A DNA stretch of 64,000 bases from Uranotaenia lowii (GCF_029784155.1 NC_073691.1:96524007-96588006), one strand, 5' to 3'. Shown: positions 32,824 to 43,793, numbered from the stretch's first letter. Numbers and translations: made by a program. Notes: a model not told the origin generated them from the sequence alone.

Positions 32824-35661
32824 CTAATCTAACCTGGCTAAACACTCTCTCTTAAACATACCAATGTTGATAATCATTTTGATTTCATCAGGTAACTGGT
32901 TCCAGTAGACAATGCCTCGTACAAACAGTGTGCCATTGTAGTGGGAAGTAAAGTTTCTTGGAATTACCAACTTTCTTACACGATTACTTCGGAAGGGAAT
33001 AAGTTTCTGGTAGAGATAATCAGGTGTCGCTGTTGTATATATCTTTTGAATCATTATGTTTGTACGGTGTTTGAAGAATTCGTAAAACGAGCAGCCTATG
33101 AAACTCTTATGATGGCGGCTCATCCTGGCGTAACGATCTAGCTTGAAAATCCATCTGATACAATGATTGATTGCGATACGTGATCGATCCATCGCCATAG
33201 CTGACGCATTTAACAAAAACTCAGATCCAAAGGTTAAGTGTGGTAAAATTAGAGTTTTAGCTATTTTTAATTTCAAATGCGGTGGAAGCATGCTTGCCGA
33301 TAATTTCAATTGGCGTAGGATTGCGTAAATTTTGCCACATTGTGCGTTAACTTGGTGGTCCCACTCCAGGTTACTTTGGAAAATTATTCCAAGATTGCAT
33401 ACTTTATCGACATACAAAACATTATCTGATCCTAGAGTAATGACCGGTAGGTCAGAAATCGTTCTGTTACGAGTGATGACCATAACGTTAGATTTCGAAG
33501 CATTGATTGGAAGCATATTCCTATCAGACCAAACTTGTATGCACATCAAATCGTCATTCAGCTGTCGGGCCATTTCTTCAAGTGAGCTGGTAGAGGAGCA
33601 GAGGTAAAGTTGGACATCATCAGCAAACATGTGTATTTGACAGTGTTTAATGATTTCTGGCAAATCGTTGATAAACAGGCAAAACAGCAAAGGGCCCAAA
33701 ACTGAACCCTGCGGTACACCCGAGATAACCGGAACAGGATCTGAACAAATTCCATCAATACTCACAACTTGTGTTCTGCCAGACAAATAGGACTGAATCA
33801 AATTCACAGCGATGCCAGAAAAGTTAAATTTCGAAGATAGTTTCCGCAGTAGTTTGACATGTGAAACCCGGTCGAAAGCTTTGGAAAAATCGATCATCAT
33901 TAGAAATGCAGCACCTTTCTTGTCAACAGTAGCATGAATATCGTCGTGTACTTTCAGTAGTGCTGTAGTCGTACTATGACCGGATCTAAATCCCGATTGA
34001 TTGCAGTTGAGTAGATTCGTTGCGTTCAAATAATTGTTGATTTGGCGTTTCACAATTTTTTCGAACATCTTCGATAATGTACATAAAATGCTGATTGGAC
34101 GAAGATTGTTCAAATCCAAGCTTTTCCCTTTTTTACGAATAGGAAGTATTTTCGCCATTTTCCAGGCTCTAGGGAATTTTGAAGTTGATATAATTAAGTT
34201 GAAGATAAATGTGATCGGATTGATCAATGATGGTAAAATCAACTTCAAGAATCTGATAGGAATGTTGTCCGATCCAACAGCGTTCGATTTTATAGATGAG
34301 ATGGCAAGAATGACGTCATTTTCAGATATCGCTGAAAATCTGAAGCCGTATGGATTCGCAGGAGGGCAAGCAACATTGTGTTCATCGGTCGTAAAACTCG
34401 TGGCAAAGTGGTTATTGATTTCTTCAGCAGTGTTAGAAAATACGTTTTCACTTGCGTTGTTAGACGGTCTCACGGCTATGTCTTTCAACCTTTTCCATAA
34501 CACCCTACTAGAGTCAGCATGTTCAACAGATCGCTGAATAAAGCTAGCTTTTGCTTTATTTATCAAAGTAGTTACGCGATTCCGAAGGCGCTTGTATTCT
34601 GAATGAGAAAAATCACTTCTACAATCAATCCAGTATCTATACGCTAGATCTCTCTCGATCATCGCCCTTAAGATGTCATTGTTAAACCACTTATTTCTAA
34701 CTCTAGATGTTGAAATGCGTATCGGAACGAAGGTTTCGAACAGTTCTAAGATAGTAACATTCAAACAATCAACAGCCATATCAACGTCACCAATTGAATG
34801 TAAATTTGACCAATCAATCGAGTTAGCTGCATATTCCAGTCTTGGCAAATCGATTCTCGCATAGTTCCTCATTGTAACAGGTTCGATCGAAACTCTTTTC
34901 GGAATATTCAGCGATGCAAAAATAACGTCTTGTCTAGAAAAACCAAGGGCCGACACTTGGTTGAAGTTTTGAACGAACTCCAGGTTGTTTGTCATCAGAA
35001 GGTCGATTAATGAACTTCCTGCTTGATAATGATGAGTAGGATTATCATTAACACAGCCAAATCCAAAATACTCAAGAACGCTACAAAATTGGTTCGACAC
35101 TGCATTATACTTAGTAGGATCTATGTTAAAGTCACCTAGGATTGCCATGTCGTTATACAGCAAAGATATCTCAGAAAGTTTTTGGAACAATTTTTCAGTA
35201 CAGTTGTTCCTTGGAGGGTTATAGAACAATCCAACTAAGAATTTTCTTGAAAAACATTGCAGTTCAACGAAAATAAACTCAGTAACATCTCCTACAGCAG
35301 CATAAATTTCCGATTTATCGATTATTCTGTAGTTGATTCCATGTCTTACAAACACACATAAACCTCCACCTCGGCCGTAGGCTCTATCGTTACGAATTAA
35401 ATTGAAACCTTCCATTGATAAAACAACATCCGATAAACTTGAGTTTAGCCAGGTTTCCGATAAACAGATAATATCAATTTTACCATTCAGAAAGCACTGC
35501 TTAAATTCGCTAAACTTGCTAAAACCTCTGGCGCAGATACTCTGAATATTCATATGGCAGATATTCACCATGTCATCCGGTAAAGCAGCATTCATAACGG
35601 CGCGAGGAATACTTGAAAAATCCAAACACGTACGGGCATTGTAATCAACATTGTTAGCCAT
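32824..35661 (-). CDS. LINE ORF2: endonuclease-reverse transcriptase, intact
   Basis: 945 codons without interruption. The N-terminal APE-type endonuclease (about residues 30-240) shows HMNIQSI, IICLSETWL, GRGGGLCVFVR, ILGDFNID and a LIDLLMTN block. The reverse transcriptase (about 450-760) shows AVGSDNIPIRFLK, KILPIRKKGKSLDLNNLRPI, QSGFRSGHSTTTAL, MIDFSKAFDRVSH, SGVPQGSVLGPLLF and the catalytic MFADDVQLYL. The C-terminal thumb region ends YWNQLPDEIKMI. There is no RNase H. The protein would nick chromosomal DNA and copy its own RNA at the nick. Start choice: MANNVDY at 35659-35661 is the first ATG of the frame and follows a non-coding spacer. The clade is in the CR1/jockey assemblage (possibly Daphne- or Crack-like); a phylogeny would be needed. 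Confidence 0.9.
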   Translation of the reverse strand: MANNVDYNARTCLDFSSIPRAVMNAALPDDMVNICHMNIQSICARGFSKFSEFKQCFLNGKIDIICLSETWLNSSLSDVVLSMEGFNLIRNDRAYGRGGGLCVFVRHGINYRIIDKSEIYAAVGDVTEFIFVELQCFSRKFLVGLFYNPPRNNCTEKLFQKLSEISLLYNDMAILGDFNIDPTKYNAVSNQFCSVLEYFGFGCVNDNPTHHYQAGSSLIDLLMTNNLEFVQNFNQVSALGFSRQDVIFASLNIPKRVSIEPVTMRNYARIDLPRLEYAANSIDWSNLHSIGDVDMAVDCLNVTILELFETFVPIRISTSRVRNKWFNNDILRAMIERDLAYRYWIDCRSDFSHSEYKRLRNRVTTLINKAKASFIQRSVEHADSSRVLWKRLKDIAVRPSNNASENVFSNTAEEINNHFATSFTTDEHNVACPPANPYGFRFSAISENDVILAISSIKSNAVGSDNIPIRFLKLILPSLINPITFIFNLIISTSKFPRAWKMAKILPIRKKGKSLDLNNLRPISILCTLSKMFEKIVKRQINNYLNATNLLNCNQSGFRSGHSTTTALLKVHDDIHATVDKKGAAFLMMIDFSKAFDRVSHVKLLRKLSSKFNFSGIAVNLIQSYLSGRTQVVSIDGICSDPVPVISGVPQGSVLGPLLFCLFINDLPEIIKHCQIHMFADDVQLYLCSSTSSLEEMARQLNDDLMCIQVWSDRNMLPINASKSNVMVITRNRTISDLPVITLGSDNVLYVDKVCNLGIIFQSNLEWDHQVNAQCGKIYAILRQLKLSASMLPPHLKLKIAKTLILPHLTFGSEFLLNASAMAMDRSRIAINHCIRWIFKLDRYARMSRHHKSFIGCSFYEFFKHRTNIMIQKIYTTATPDYLYQKLIPFRSNRVRKLVIPRNFTSHYNGTLFVRGIVYWNQLPDEIKMIINIGMFKRECLARLD

Positions 35662-35906
35662 TATCGAGCATTCTTACATTTAATTTTAAAGAGAGAGTTA
35701 CCAAGCTAGAAGGAAAGATTAGAGTAGAATAAAAAACAAGATGCACATCTTTCTTAATTATGTAAAACTTCATAATTGATTAATTTGATTAATGCAAGTG
35801 GCCCTATTTTGACCCAAAGAGAAAAAAAACAGCAGAAAAACACAGCAGCAGCAGCAGCAACAGTAGAATAGCACGCACCAACACCAGCAGCTCCAGCAAG
35901 TAGCAA

Positions 35907-36699
35907 TCATTGTTCCGTTGCAGCACCAAGTTGTTCAGGGTTAAGAACAGCCTTCGCGACATCATTAGCACTGGCCTTGATGAAAACAGTACCAGCCTTG
36001 GTGAACACATTTTGAATTTTACCAGCTTTTTTGAGTTTAACAGCCTTCCCTTTGATTTCACGAGCCAGGGGGGTGAGGTTTTCATTGAAGTAAACACGGG
36101 TTGCCACTTGGAATCCAAGGTCCGAAAGAGTGAGGTTCCGATTAGAAAGGTAACGGAAAAAGAAGTCGTCCCGTGCAGCACGATAGGCAAATTGAAACAT
36201 GCAATATTGGCGGTGAGCTGCCGGCCGATATAGGACTTTTTGCGATGCGTTTTGTGTACACAAGTGGTTGTTGTTCACCGTACCCCAGGATAGCAGCAAT
36301 TTTGACGGTGTATTGGGACAAGTTTTCGTTGACGATGAATGGCACTCCAAACAGCAAGAGATCGTTAGCTCTCTCTAGCCGTTCAACTAAATTCTTATTT
36401 CGCTCGGTCACAGCTTTCAATTCACCACAATAGTTGGTAATATTATCGATCTTCTTTGCCGTTTCTTGCTGGAAATGTAGCGATTCTTGACGCAAGGAAC
36501 CAATCTCACCGCGAATTTCGGTCGCATTAGCATCGATTCTGGCATTTGTATCCTCAAAAAGCGATCGCATCTTACTCAGCAGACCATCAAAGGAGTTGAC
36601 ACTATCGCTTTCAGCATCGCTCGAACGATCCAGTTCTTGGCAGCTTCTTTTTAAGTTGTTGGTTTTGTCCTTTGCGGTGAGCTTATTTTTGTTACTCAT
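35907..36699 (-). pseudogene. LINE ORF1, FP25-like RNA-binding protein, one frameshift
   Basis: Starts at MSNKNKLTAKDKTNN (ATG 36697-36699). Residues about 30-100 form a heptad-rich coiled coil (RSLFEDTNARIDANATEIRG, SLRQESLHFQQETAKKIDNI). Then comes LLLFGVPFIVNENLSQYTVK, IAAILGY, and after a one-base insertion near 36197 the frame continues QFAYRAARDDFFFRYLSNRN, LGFQVATRVYFNENLTPLAR and KLKKAGKIQNVFTKAGTVFI, ending at 35907. The GVP-IAxxLGY-xFFxxYL-NENLT-GKI order is that of Baculo_FP-like ORF1 proteins found in many insect LINEs. They coat the element RNA. Only this single frameshift separates the element from an intact gene set. The spacer to ORF2 contains a CAG-rich run (35838-35862). Confidence 0.8.
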
Positions 36700-37011
36700 T
36701 GTGAGTAGCGAGAAACCAACAGTATAATCCTCACCGTTGATAATTGTTTTGAAAAAGGAGTTCACTATGTTTGTAGTTAAGAACGGTAAACTTCAAACTA
36801 TTTTTCAACTCGAATAGTTTAATTATTGTCTTGTACTCCAATTTCTACGGTTATAAAAGGTCACTACGAAACTTTTGATGCTAAATAAAGCTCCACTGAA
36901 GTAGGATATAAGGGTCAAAAAAACAAAAACCACTTGCACGTTATTGGCTTCAACTGGATATGTACATCCCTTCAGAAACTCCATGAATTCAGGCGCAAAA
37001 CTCGTTGAATA

Positions 37012-37984
37012 CCGTCAACTGGGGCAACATGCAACACTTTTCAACTTCAATGGCTTCCAAAATCTTAATGCTTACAGATAATCATACCTCTTGTACATCA
37101 AAAGTATTAAGGTTGATGGGACACCAAACTGACGTAGTCAGAAAAATTATTGGTTTTACCAGTAACTTTTAAATTTACAAAAACATGCGATTTTCACCCT
37201 ACTAAGAAAAAGGGGTAAGTTGCAACGAACTCTGTAATTAATGAGAAATCAAATGAAAACGTTTGAAAATTTAAAGTTTTTGATAGATTTGTTATGTCAT
37301 AACGCATAAAGCCCAATTGCAGTAATTTTTGGTTTTATTCGAATTAAATTTTACATTTTTTCTGTCAACAATGTTTTTAAGAAAAAAGTGTTAATCTGAT
37401 GCATACATTTAGGGGTAAAAAAATACTACAAAATATTCAATACAAAATGTTAAATCATGTAAATAAATCTTAGGATGGATGAAATTTTAATGTTAACAAA
37501 CGCATAATGCAAAACAATCATATCCCAGCATATGGAAACGCGATTTATGAGATTTAGTTCTGATTTTCATTTTTTTTGCCTTTTGCCCCAGTCAGCTAAA
37601 TGAACTAGAAAAATATTTATTTAAAAAAAAATTGATGATTGGCCGAAAAATATTTATACACCAACAGTGTTGGAATTGGATAATGAAAACAATATAAAGT
37701 TTGTAGGTGATATCATTAAGCTAATCCGTCATACGAGATAAAGTTTTTTATGGCATCGAAAAAATTAAAAAAACATACATCTATTGCTCGATTTTTTTAG
37801 TTTTTTTATGAGAATCAAAAACTTTAAAAAAAACTCTTTCACGATGTTAAAAACTAAGTCATCATCAATTTGTTATTATTCAATGATAATTTTATTACAG
37901 TATATGGAAATAAAAATTGAATCAGTCTTGTGGTATACAAATGTTGCATTTAACCCTGCTTTTGCATGATGCCCCGTTTGACGG
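37012..37984 (-). mobile_element. TA-flanked MITE, family B, copy 3
   Basis: Inverted relative to copies 1 and 2. It begins CCGTCAACTGGGGCAACATG and ends GCATGATGCCCCGTTTGACG, with TA at 37010-37011 and 37985-37986. Length 973 bp. The core word is at 37400-37416 on the complementary strand. Close similarity to copy 2 over the whole length suggests these two are younger than copy 1. Confidence 0.85.
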
Positions 37985-38018
37985 TATGTAACTGAATTCA
38001 TATGAAATAATGGGCATA

Positions 38019-38150
38019 CTTGATCTCATTTTCTTTTTTTTTTTTTTCATAACATCTTTTGGAAAAATTTTGCATCTCGTCGTCTTTGGCATTTTTTGAC
38101 AGCGTGTAATTTCAAGTTTATATACTCTAAAAGTTAGAACGTTACAGGAA
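38019..38150 (+). mobile_element. Family A MITE end fragment 4
   Basis: GGGCATACTTGATCTCATTT, a T tract, TTTTGGAAAAATTTTGCA, CGTCGTCTTTGGCATTTTTT, CAGCGTGTAATTTCAAGTTT and AAAAGTTAGAACG follow the terminal segment of family A. There is no second end. It starts 35 bp after the family-B element. Confidence 0.65.
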
Positions 38151-38421
38151 CATAGTTGGCCTTGCTCGAGTGCGGTCGCATATTTTTCAGCGATCGTGTT
38201 TAGCTTCGTGATTTTTCGAAATTTATTTTTCCCTAATTTTTAAGTACCAAGTTTCAATAATTTTGATAGTGCGATTAGCTGTTTTATATCGGTCGGTTCT
38301 TCAGTGGAGTTCAATATACGCAAGTCGTCATCGTGTGTGAAGTGCTGTTAGGCTGTAGGTGAATTCTGGACTGATTCGAATTTTCGGGATGAGTTCCTGT
38401 TTTTCATTTGCGTTGGTCCTA
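38150..38421. other. G+C-richer stretch, possible LINE 5' UTR
   Basis: Sequence such as CTCGAGTGCGGTCGCATATT and GGTCGGTTCTTCAGTGGAG resembles the style of insect LINE 5' UTRs, but no ORF follows. Tentative. Confidence 0.2.
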
Positions 38422-39751
38422 AAGCTTAGTTCTTTTAGAAATGGGACAGTTACGAATGCGTCTATCTCAAAAACCTTTCGTTTGATCTAAATACTTTCTA
38501 TGAAGGAAATGAAGGTAATCTTATAATAATTCAAGAAAAAATTTGAAAAAAAATATTTATCGTTTTTTTGTAAGAATAAATTCTATTTAATTCTTGGTAC
38601 CTCCCTTCGGCCAGCGCACACTTTTTTCAGTCATGATAATGATTAGATTTTCAAATTAATACTTCGTCAAATCTGTATTTTAGGTGGCTACATCCCCCTC
38701 TTTCAATTTCTGATACTTTTCGGACCAATACTTCTCTTTCAAAAGAAACTGAGGCCACTTTAGTGGATACAGCTGTTTCGAAATTAACAAATTTGATTAT
38801 TTTTGAGCCACTTTTTGAGCGTTTTTAATGGAATTTCTGCTGGCAAAATCTGGCAATAACGAAGTAAAACCATGAGCAGATTGAACTTAATGTATAATTG
38901 GTTAGTATAGATCGTAGGTTGCGAAGGGTACATAAAAGATTACTCTTTTAAGGCTTTTGAAAAGAGTGAAAATCATAGTTTTCGTTTTGAAAATTGTTGT
39001 TTTTTTCCACAGGAGCAGAATTCTGGCAAATCATTATATTTTATACAAAATAACCAGCAAAAACATACTTCAATATACTCGGGACCTTGCAACGAGCAGA
39101 CGTGGTATAGGATTCAAACGCTGGAATTTGTTTAAAAAGGGTTTTTCATAAGTTTTGTCGTTCATCAGAAATCATCTGTCCCATATCCTGGGAACCAGAT
39201 ATACAGCTTACGAGCTGTGGATCTAGCAAAAAATTTTTGTTTGAGGTTAGGTTTGAATGACTCATAACATGGCAACACATTCAGCTTATCGGAGAAATTT
39301 TTTTTTGGATATCTCAGCGACCTGCACTTAGTTTTCCGCTTATTCAAAATTAAAAATGCTGGTATGAGACTTGACTTCCCTGATGACCCTTAGTCGAAGT
39401 TGCCGATCATATGCTTCACTCAAATGGTTGATTTCAACTTTGTGGACATTTTTGACAGTATTTCCATACTTTTCCACCACTCACACTCAGTATTTCTTTG
39501 AATAATCAACGGTTTTGTAGGCTATCAATTTGATAATGATGGATTTTGAATGAAACTGTGCAAAATTATATTTTCCTTTTTCTCTTGCATCGTAAATTTC
39601 TCAAAAACGCGTAAATTTTAAATTTTGAAAAAAATAGGTCGGATAGTACATTTTACAGGCAACAAAATGCTGTCAAAATTTTGAATGTCCGATTACTAGT
39701 AAACGAGCTATGAGCAAAAGAAAGTGTCCCATTTCTAAAAGAACTAAGCTT
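38422..39751. mobile_element. TA-flanked element with AAGCTTAGTTC ends, 1330 bp
   Basis: AAGCTTAGTTCTTTTAGAAA followed by TGGGACA is perfectly matched, inverted, at the right end. TA flanks both ends (38420-38421 and 39752-39753). The size would suit a Tc1/mariner element, but no transposase motif survives in any frame, so it is either a long non-autonomous derivative or too decayed to read. Short open frames inside (38957-39151, 39165-39347) carry no recognisable motif. Confidence 0.75.
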
Positions 39752-39753
39752 TA

Positions 39754-40345
39754 AGAATTTAATTTGTTTTAATCAAACTAGTTCTTTTTTTTTATAAACA
39801 TGCTTGATTTTGCCTTTTGAAGTATTTAAATTTTCAAATTTGAAATATTTCGCCGCTGATGGTTCATTTCTATGCAAACTTGTACACAAGTTTAATTGCT
39901 TGCAGTCTATATGAAGTAGCTTTTTCTAAAAGCGCCTTCTAGATATGCCAAATATTAGCTTACTTTTTTTTGTTTATTTGTGACACTTTACCAACGTTGT
40001 GGCATTCGTGTCAAGGAAAAGCTTACAATTTTACAAATTTTGTAGGACTTAAGGTTTTTATTTTTTTTTTTCATAGATTTTAGGTCAAGTAATTCAAATT
40101 GTGTTGATGTGTAGAAATTCGATAATTTTTCTATAATAATATTCAGTTTTAAATTGCCCATATGATACTACCTATATCGTTCGATATTGATTTGAAATTG
40201 TGTTAACATTTATTCACATCTTTTTAAAACATTTTACAGCATTCAAAGTTTTGAAAATCAACATAATTTCTTTGCTTAGATATTATTCTTTGTACTAACG
40301 AAACTCGTTAACACTTAGTTTGGGGGCTTGTGATATAGCTTAGTT
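39754..40345. other. A+T-rich spacer, no gene recognised
   Basis: Long T runs and no open frame above about 40 codons with any motif. It ends at the A/T-rich tail of the CR1-like LINE. Confidence 0.45.
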
Positions 40346-42113
40346 TTTTTTATTTATTTATTTATTGATGTCTTTGACTGGGTTGTCATACAGACCATAA
40401 GTATCAACGTGATCTTAAATTAGGTTATAAAGTTGACTTAAAATTAGGTTACATCATTTAAATTTTTCTTTGGATACATTGAAGTCAAACAAATAAGAAA
40501 CATCATTAAACACTTGGCAGCATCGTTGTAGTGGATGATTTTGGCCGAATACTGTTCTGCTTCTTGGTAGTCAGAAAAGAGTCTGGTAACGAAGTTGTCG
40601 AGCTGGAGCGTGTAGGTTCAAAGAGCAAAGCAGTTGCGGACAATCGATAGCATTCGTAATAATATCATAGACGAACATTCGTTGTAGATAAAATCTCCTT
40701 TGACTCAGCGACTTCAATGATAATAGACTACATCTATCGGAGTACGGTGGCAATCGAACGGGATCTCGCCAAGGCAGATGTCGCAATGCGAAACGGAGAA
40801 ATCTTTTCTGGACCCTCTCAATTCTTTCTATGTGAACGGCATGATACGGTGTCCAAACTGGTGCGGCGTATTCCAAGACACTGCGTCGCTCGTAGCAGAA
40901 CACAGTCTTTAGAGCATAAGAGTCTTTGAAACTCGAAGTATTTCGGCGAAGGAATCCGGACAAAGCGAAAGCCTTTGCTGTTGTTGTTGCCATATGCTGA
41001 GCGAAAGAGAGCTTTTGATCGAATGTTACTCCAAGATCTTTTATCACGGTTGTTCTTTCTAATGTAATGTTGCGGAACGAGTAGTCGAAGGCAACTGAAG
41101 ATCTGGTTCTGAAAAAGCTTATACATTTACACTTATCGGCATTCACTTTCATTCCATTTGTTTCACACCAGAGCAATAACCTTTCTATATCCTCTTGAAG
41201 CGCTGCACAATCCACAATTGAATCAATTACTGTGTAGAATTTCAGGTCATCAGCATACAGAAGCTTTGATGACTTAAGACAGGTTGCCAAGTCATTTACA
41301 AAAAGCACAAAGATAAGCGGGCCTAAATGACTTCCTTGTGGGACTCCAGACGGCATGTTGAACACCGAGGAATGTGTTCCACGGATGTTTATGAATCCTT
41401 GGCGATTTATCAGGTACGAGTGCAGCCATCTGGTTGCCTATGTAGGAAAACCATAGCGCTCTAGTTTCATCACAGCAATGCTGTGTCGAAGGCTTTGGCG
41501 AAGTCAATGTATACTGAATCCACTTGCAGTTTTTTATCAGTTGCGGTGTGTAATTCATTAACATAGCACATCAGGTTTGTCATAGCCGATCTTTTCTTAA
41601 CGAAACCGTGCTGGAATTCGGTAATTATCGGAATAGCTGCAGAATAAAACCTATCATATATCAAAACTTCAAGAACTTTGGAAAAGCAGCAAAGAATTGA
41701 TATTGGTCGGTAGTTCTCAACACGGTGAGCGTTTCTAGACTTATGAATTGGAGATATTGCAGCCATTTTCCAAAGGCATGGAAAAACACATTCAGAAATC
41801 GATCGGTTGAATATCATACTGAGGGGTGTGGCAAGAGAAGCAGCGAGTTTTGTTGCCAACGACGATGGAATTCCATCCAGACCGGGCCCTTTCAACGGGT
41901 CTAGGTTACTTAAAACATTGAAAATCTCTAGGGCAGTTAAATGAGGCTGTGGCAGTCTAATGTCATAGTTTGGTAGAGTATCAAAGTAGATATCAGCACA
42001 GTTTGGAGATTGAAAACTATACACACTGCTAAAAAACTCGGCATACAAATCAGCGGACTCTTTAACGGTTTCCGACGGGCGGTCACGAAACGATACAGAC
42101 GACGGTACGGTGT
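40346..42113 (-). pseudogene. CR1-like LINE ORF2, RT domain nearly complete
   Basis: Minus strand. From 42113 it reads VPSSVSFRDRPSETVKESAD and LYAEFFSSVYSFQSPN, then RT blocks DPLKGPGLDGIPSSLATKLA, HKSRNAHRVENYRPISILCC, TEFQHGFVKKRSAMTNLMCY and DSVYIDFAKAFD. A frameshifted stretch follows (about 41480-41365), then SGVPQGSHLGPLIFVLFVND, LLYADDLKFY, LEYAAPVWTPYH and LNLHAPARQLRYQTLF. One stop, then the true C-terminus at 40454 (FNVSKEKFK). The 3' end is an ATTTATTT-type tail (about 40350-40370 on plus). It has no endonuclease (5'-truncated). Motif wording (VPQGSHLGP, YADDLK, APxRQLR) matches T1/Q-like CR1 LINEs and the other CR1-like copy at 24.7-27.8 kb. Confidence 0.8.
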
Positions 42114-42114
42114 T

Positions 42115-42205
42115 GGTAAGACAGTTGGCAAATCAGTTGCTTCGTGAGCCGATGTCAGTGAGTTCGAACCCAAGAGTGAACATCGATCACAGTTGTACCG
42201 GATAA
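42115..42205. repeat. Possible tRNA-like SINE fragment
   Basis: AGCCGATGTCAGTGAGTTCG, followed by AACCC, contains a good Pol III B-box (GAGTTCGAACCC). A diverged copy of the same phrase occurs at about 50388-50422 (AGCCGATGTCTGTGAACTAA, then GTCGAAACCCC). It sits where the CR1-like coding sequence stops. No poly-A tail or duplication was found. Confidence 0.3.
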
Positions 42206-43236
42206 CTGCATCGTTGATATAAGTCGCGAATGACATAAAGATGTTAAAACATCTATAATCGTAACAAAAACATAACACTTAACATAACTTAACACTTTGT
42301 AAAATTCTTTATTCATTTTGATATATATTAGAAAATCGAGGCTTATTTTTTGAACATAAAATATGAAATGATTTAACAATTTTTCCAGTCAACAGTCAAT
42401 AAAACTATAAATTTATCAATTTTTTGCTAACTGTAGTCATTGAATTATTTTTTTTTTCCTTTTTTTTATGACCCTTATGGTTTATTCTTTCCGAATATTT
42501 ACAATCACACATTTTATTAAAATAATAATATTTATAATATTAATTTTATGAGAACAAATATTAAGGCATAGGGAACTAGCTAGGAGTTACAAATATTGAA
42601 TAAGAATTTAATTGGCGCCCTTATAAAAAGTTGCTGACATTGTGGGCAAGACACATCCGTTAAAACTGAGCCAGTACACACTGGTATAGAACATCAATCT
42701 AGCGGAACTAAATTAATAGCGCCCAGGGATGGAAAGATAGGCTTTTGATGTCTTCGACAAGATTGCATAATTTTATGAGGCGCCTACTTTGAAATAAACT
42801 TTAGAGTCAAGGGGTCCACCAATCGCAAGATAAAAATGCTAACTTTTTTGTTAAGCATTTTAGAGCTTTGGTTTCTTCTACAAAGTTGTTTAAATACAAA
42901 ATACATAACTTTGCTGAACATGTCAAAGTTCTACAATTGCATTCTAAGGAGTTACAATAAAATTAAAAATAATACCTTGAAAAAACAGTTTTTTGAATCT
43001 GAAACGTTGTAGGTAAGACAAAACCATTTTCATTCTTCGAAACAAAGTTGGAAAGCGTTATGATCTACAATCTTTTAGTACATTATGATGTGTTTTGAAA
43101 TTGCTGAAGCGCTGTAGAAAGCATTTAGTGTAATATATTAACCATTTTCAAAGAAATGTTTATCGAATTGCGCAAATTTTCGCACCATCAGCCAATGTGG
43201 ATTTTATTTTTGGTGTTAAAAGGAATCATTATCATA
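42206..43236. other. A+T-rich DNA, no gene recognised
   Basis: Contains T tracts (42445-42470) and no open frame with a motif. Part of 42840-43080 has repeated CAAAGTT and GAAAC words but no bounded structure. Confidence 0.4.
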
Positions 43237-43238
43237 TA

Positions 43239-43791
43239 AAAATAGCGTGGAACTCGGCGGAACTCGAAGCAATTTTAAGATTCAAAATCTAGTATTTTAT
43301 TCACAAATATCACTTTTTTTAGACACTTGATTAGTTTCTTAGTTTAATTGATGCAATGAACTTGCAGAATTCGAGAATATGAAATAATTAGATGATTTCA
43401 CCGGTTTTCCGTTTCGAATTTATCAATAGAATCTGTTCTAGTACATCATTATATAAATGATATCTGTACCAACACGTGAAAGTGATTTAACTCTAAAAGT
43501 AAAGTAGCTTTCAGCTTTCAGTAGCTGATGGCAGGCCAATTTTTGCTCTATTTAACGAAAAAAAAAACACTTTTGAGATAATAAATTTTCGTTGGATTAC
43601 AAACTCAATTTGAGAAAAGGATCCATGGCCATTTTGAAACCAGAGCTGTCAATACGTTGATATACACCATTTAATCCTGACCGAAGCAAATGTTGTAAAA
43701 ACAAGTGTCTAAAAAAGTGATATTTCTGAACAAAATACTAGATTTTGAATCTTAAAATTGCTTCGAATTCCACCGAGTTCCACGCTATTTT
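43239..43791. mobile_element. TA-flanked MITE with about 90-bp inverted ends
   Basis: The left arm from AAAATAGCGTGGAACTCGG is matched by the right arm for about 90 bp (through ATCTAGTATTTT and AATATCACTTTTTT to GACACTTG) with few mismatches. TA flanks both ends (43237-43238 and 43792-43793). 553 bp, non-coding. The long, well-conserved arms suggest a fairly recent hairpin-type MITE. Confidence 0.85.
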
Positions 43792-43793
43792 TA

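Larger units (their letters stand above)
32680..36790 (-). mobile_element. Non-LTR retrotransposon, near full length
   Basis: Minus-strand element with ORF1 (36699-35907, one frameshift), a 245-bp spacer, an intact ORF2 (35661-32824), a short 3' UTR and a tandem AAAC-type tail (seen on plus as repeated GTTT at about 32685-32705). The 5' limit near 36790 is approximate, since no target duplication was found. ORF1 resembles the FP25-type ORF1 of insect LINEs. It is the most complete and probably the most recent LINE in the window. Confidence 0.75.

Noticed and set aside
34034..34537. 167-codon plus-strand frame
   Set aside because: Antisense shadow of the intact LINE ORF2 on the minus strand.
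35838..35862. CAG/CAA triplet run as a coding polyglutamine tract
   Set aside because: Lies in the non-coding spacer between ORF1 and ORF2 of the LINE, with stops nearby.
35907..36699. Integrated baculovirus gene (FP25-like sequence)
   Set aside because: FP25-like domains are normal in insect LINE ORF1 proteins; position directly upstream of an endonuclease-RT ORF and the coiled coil identify it as ORF1.
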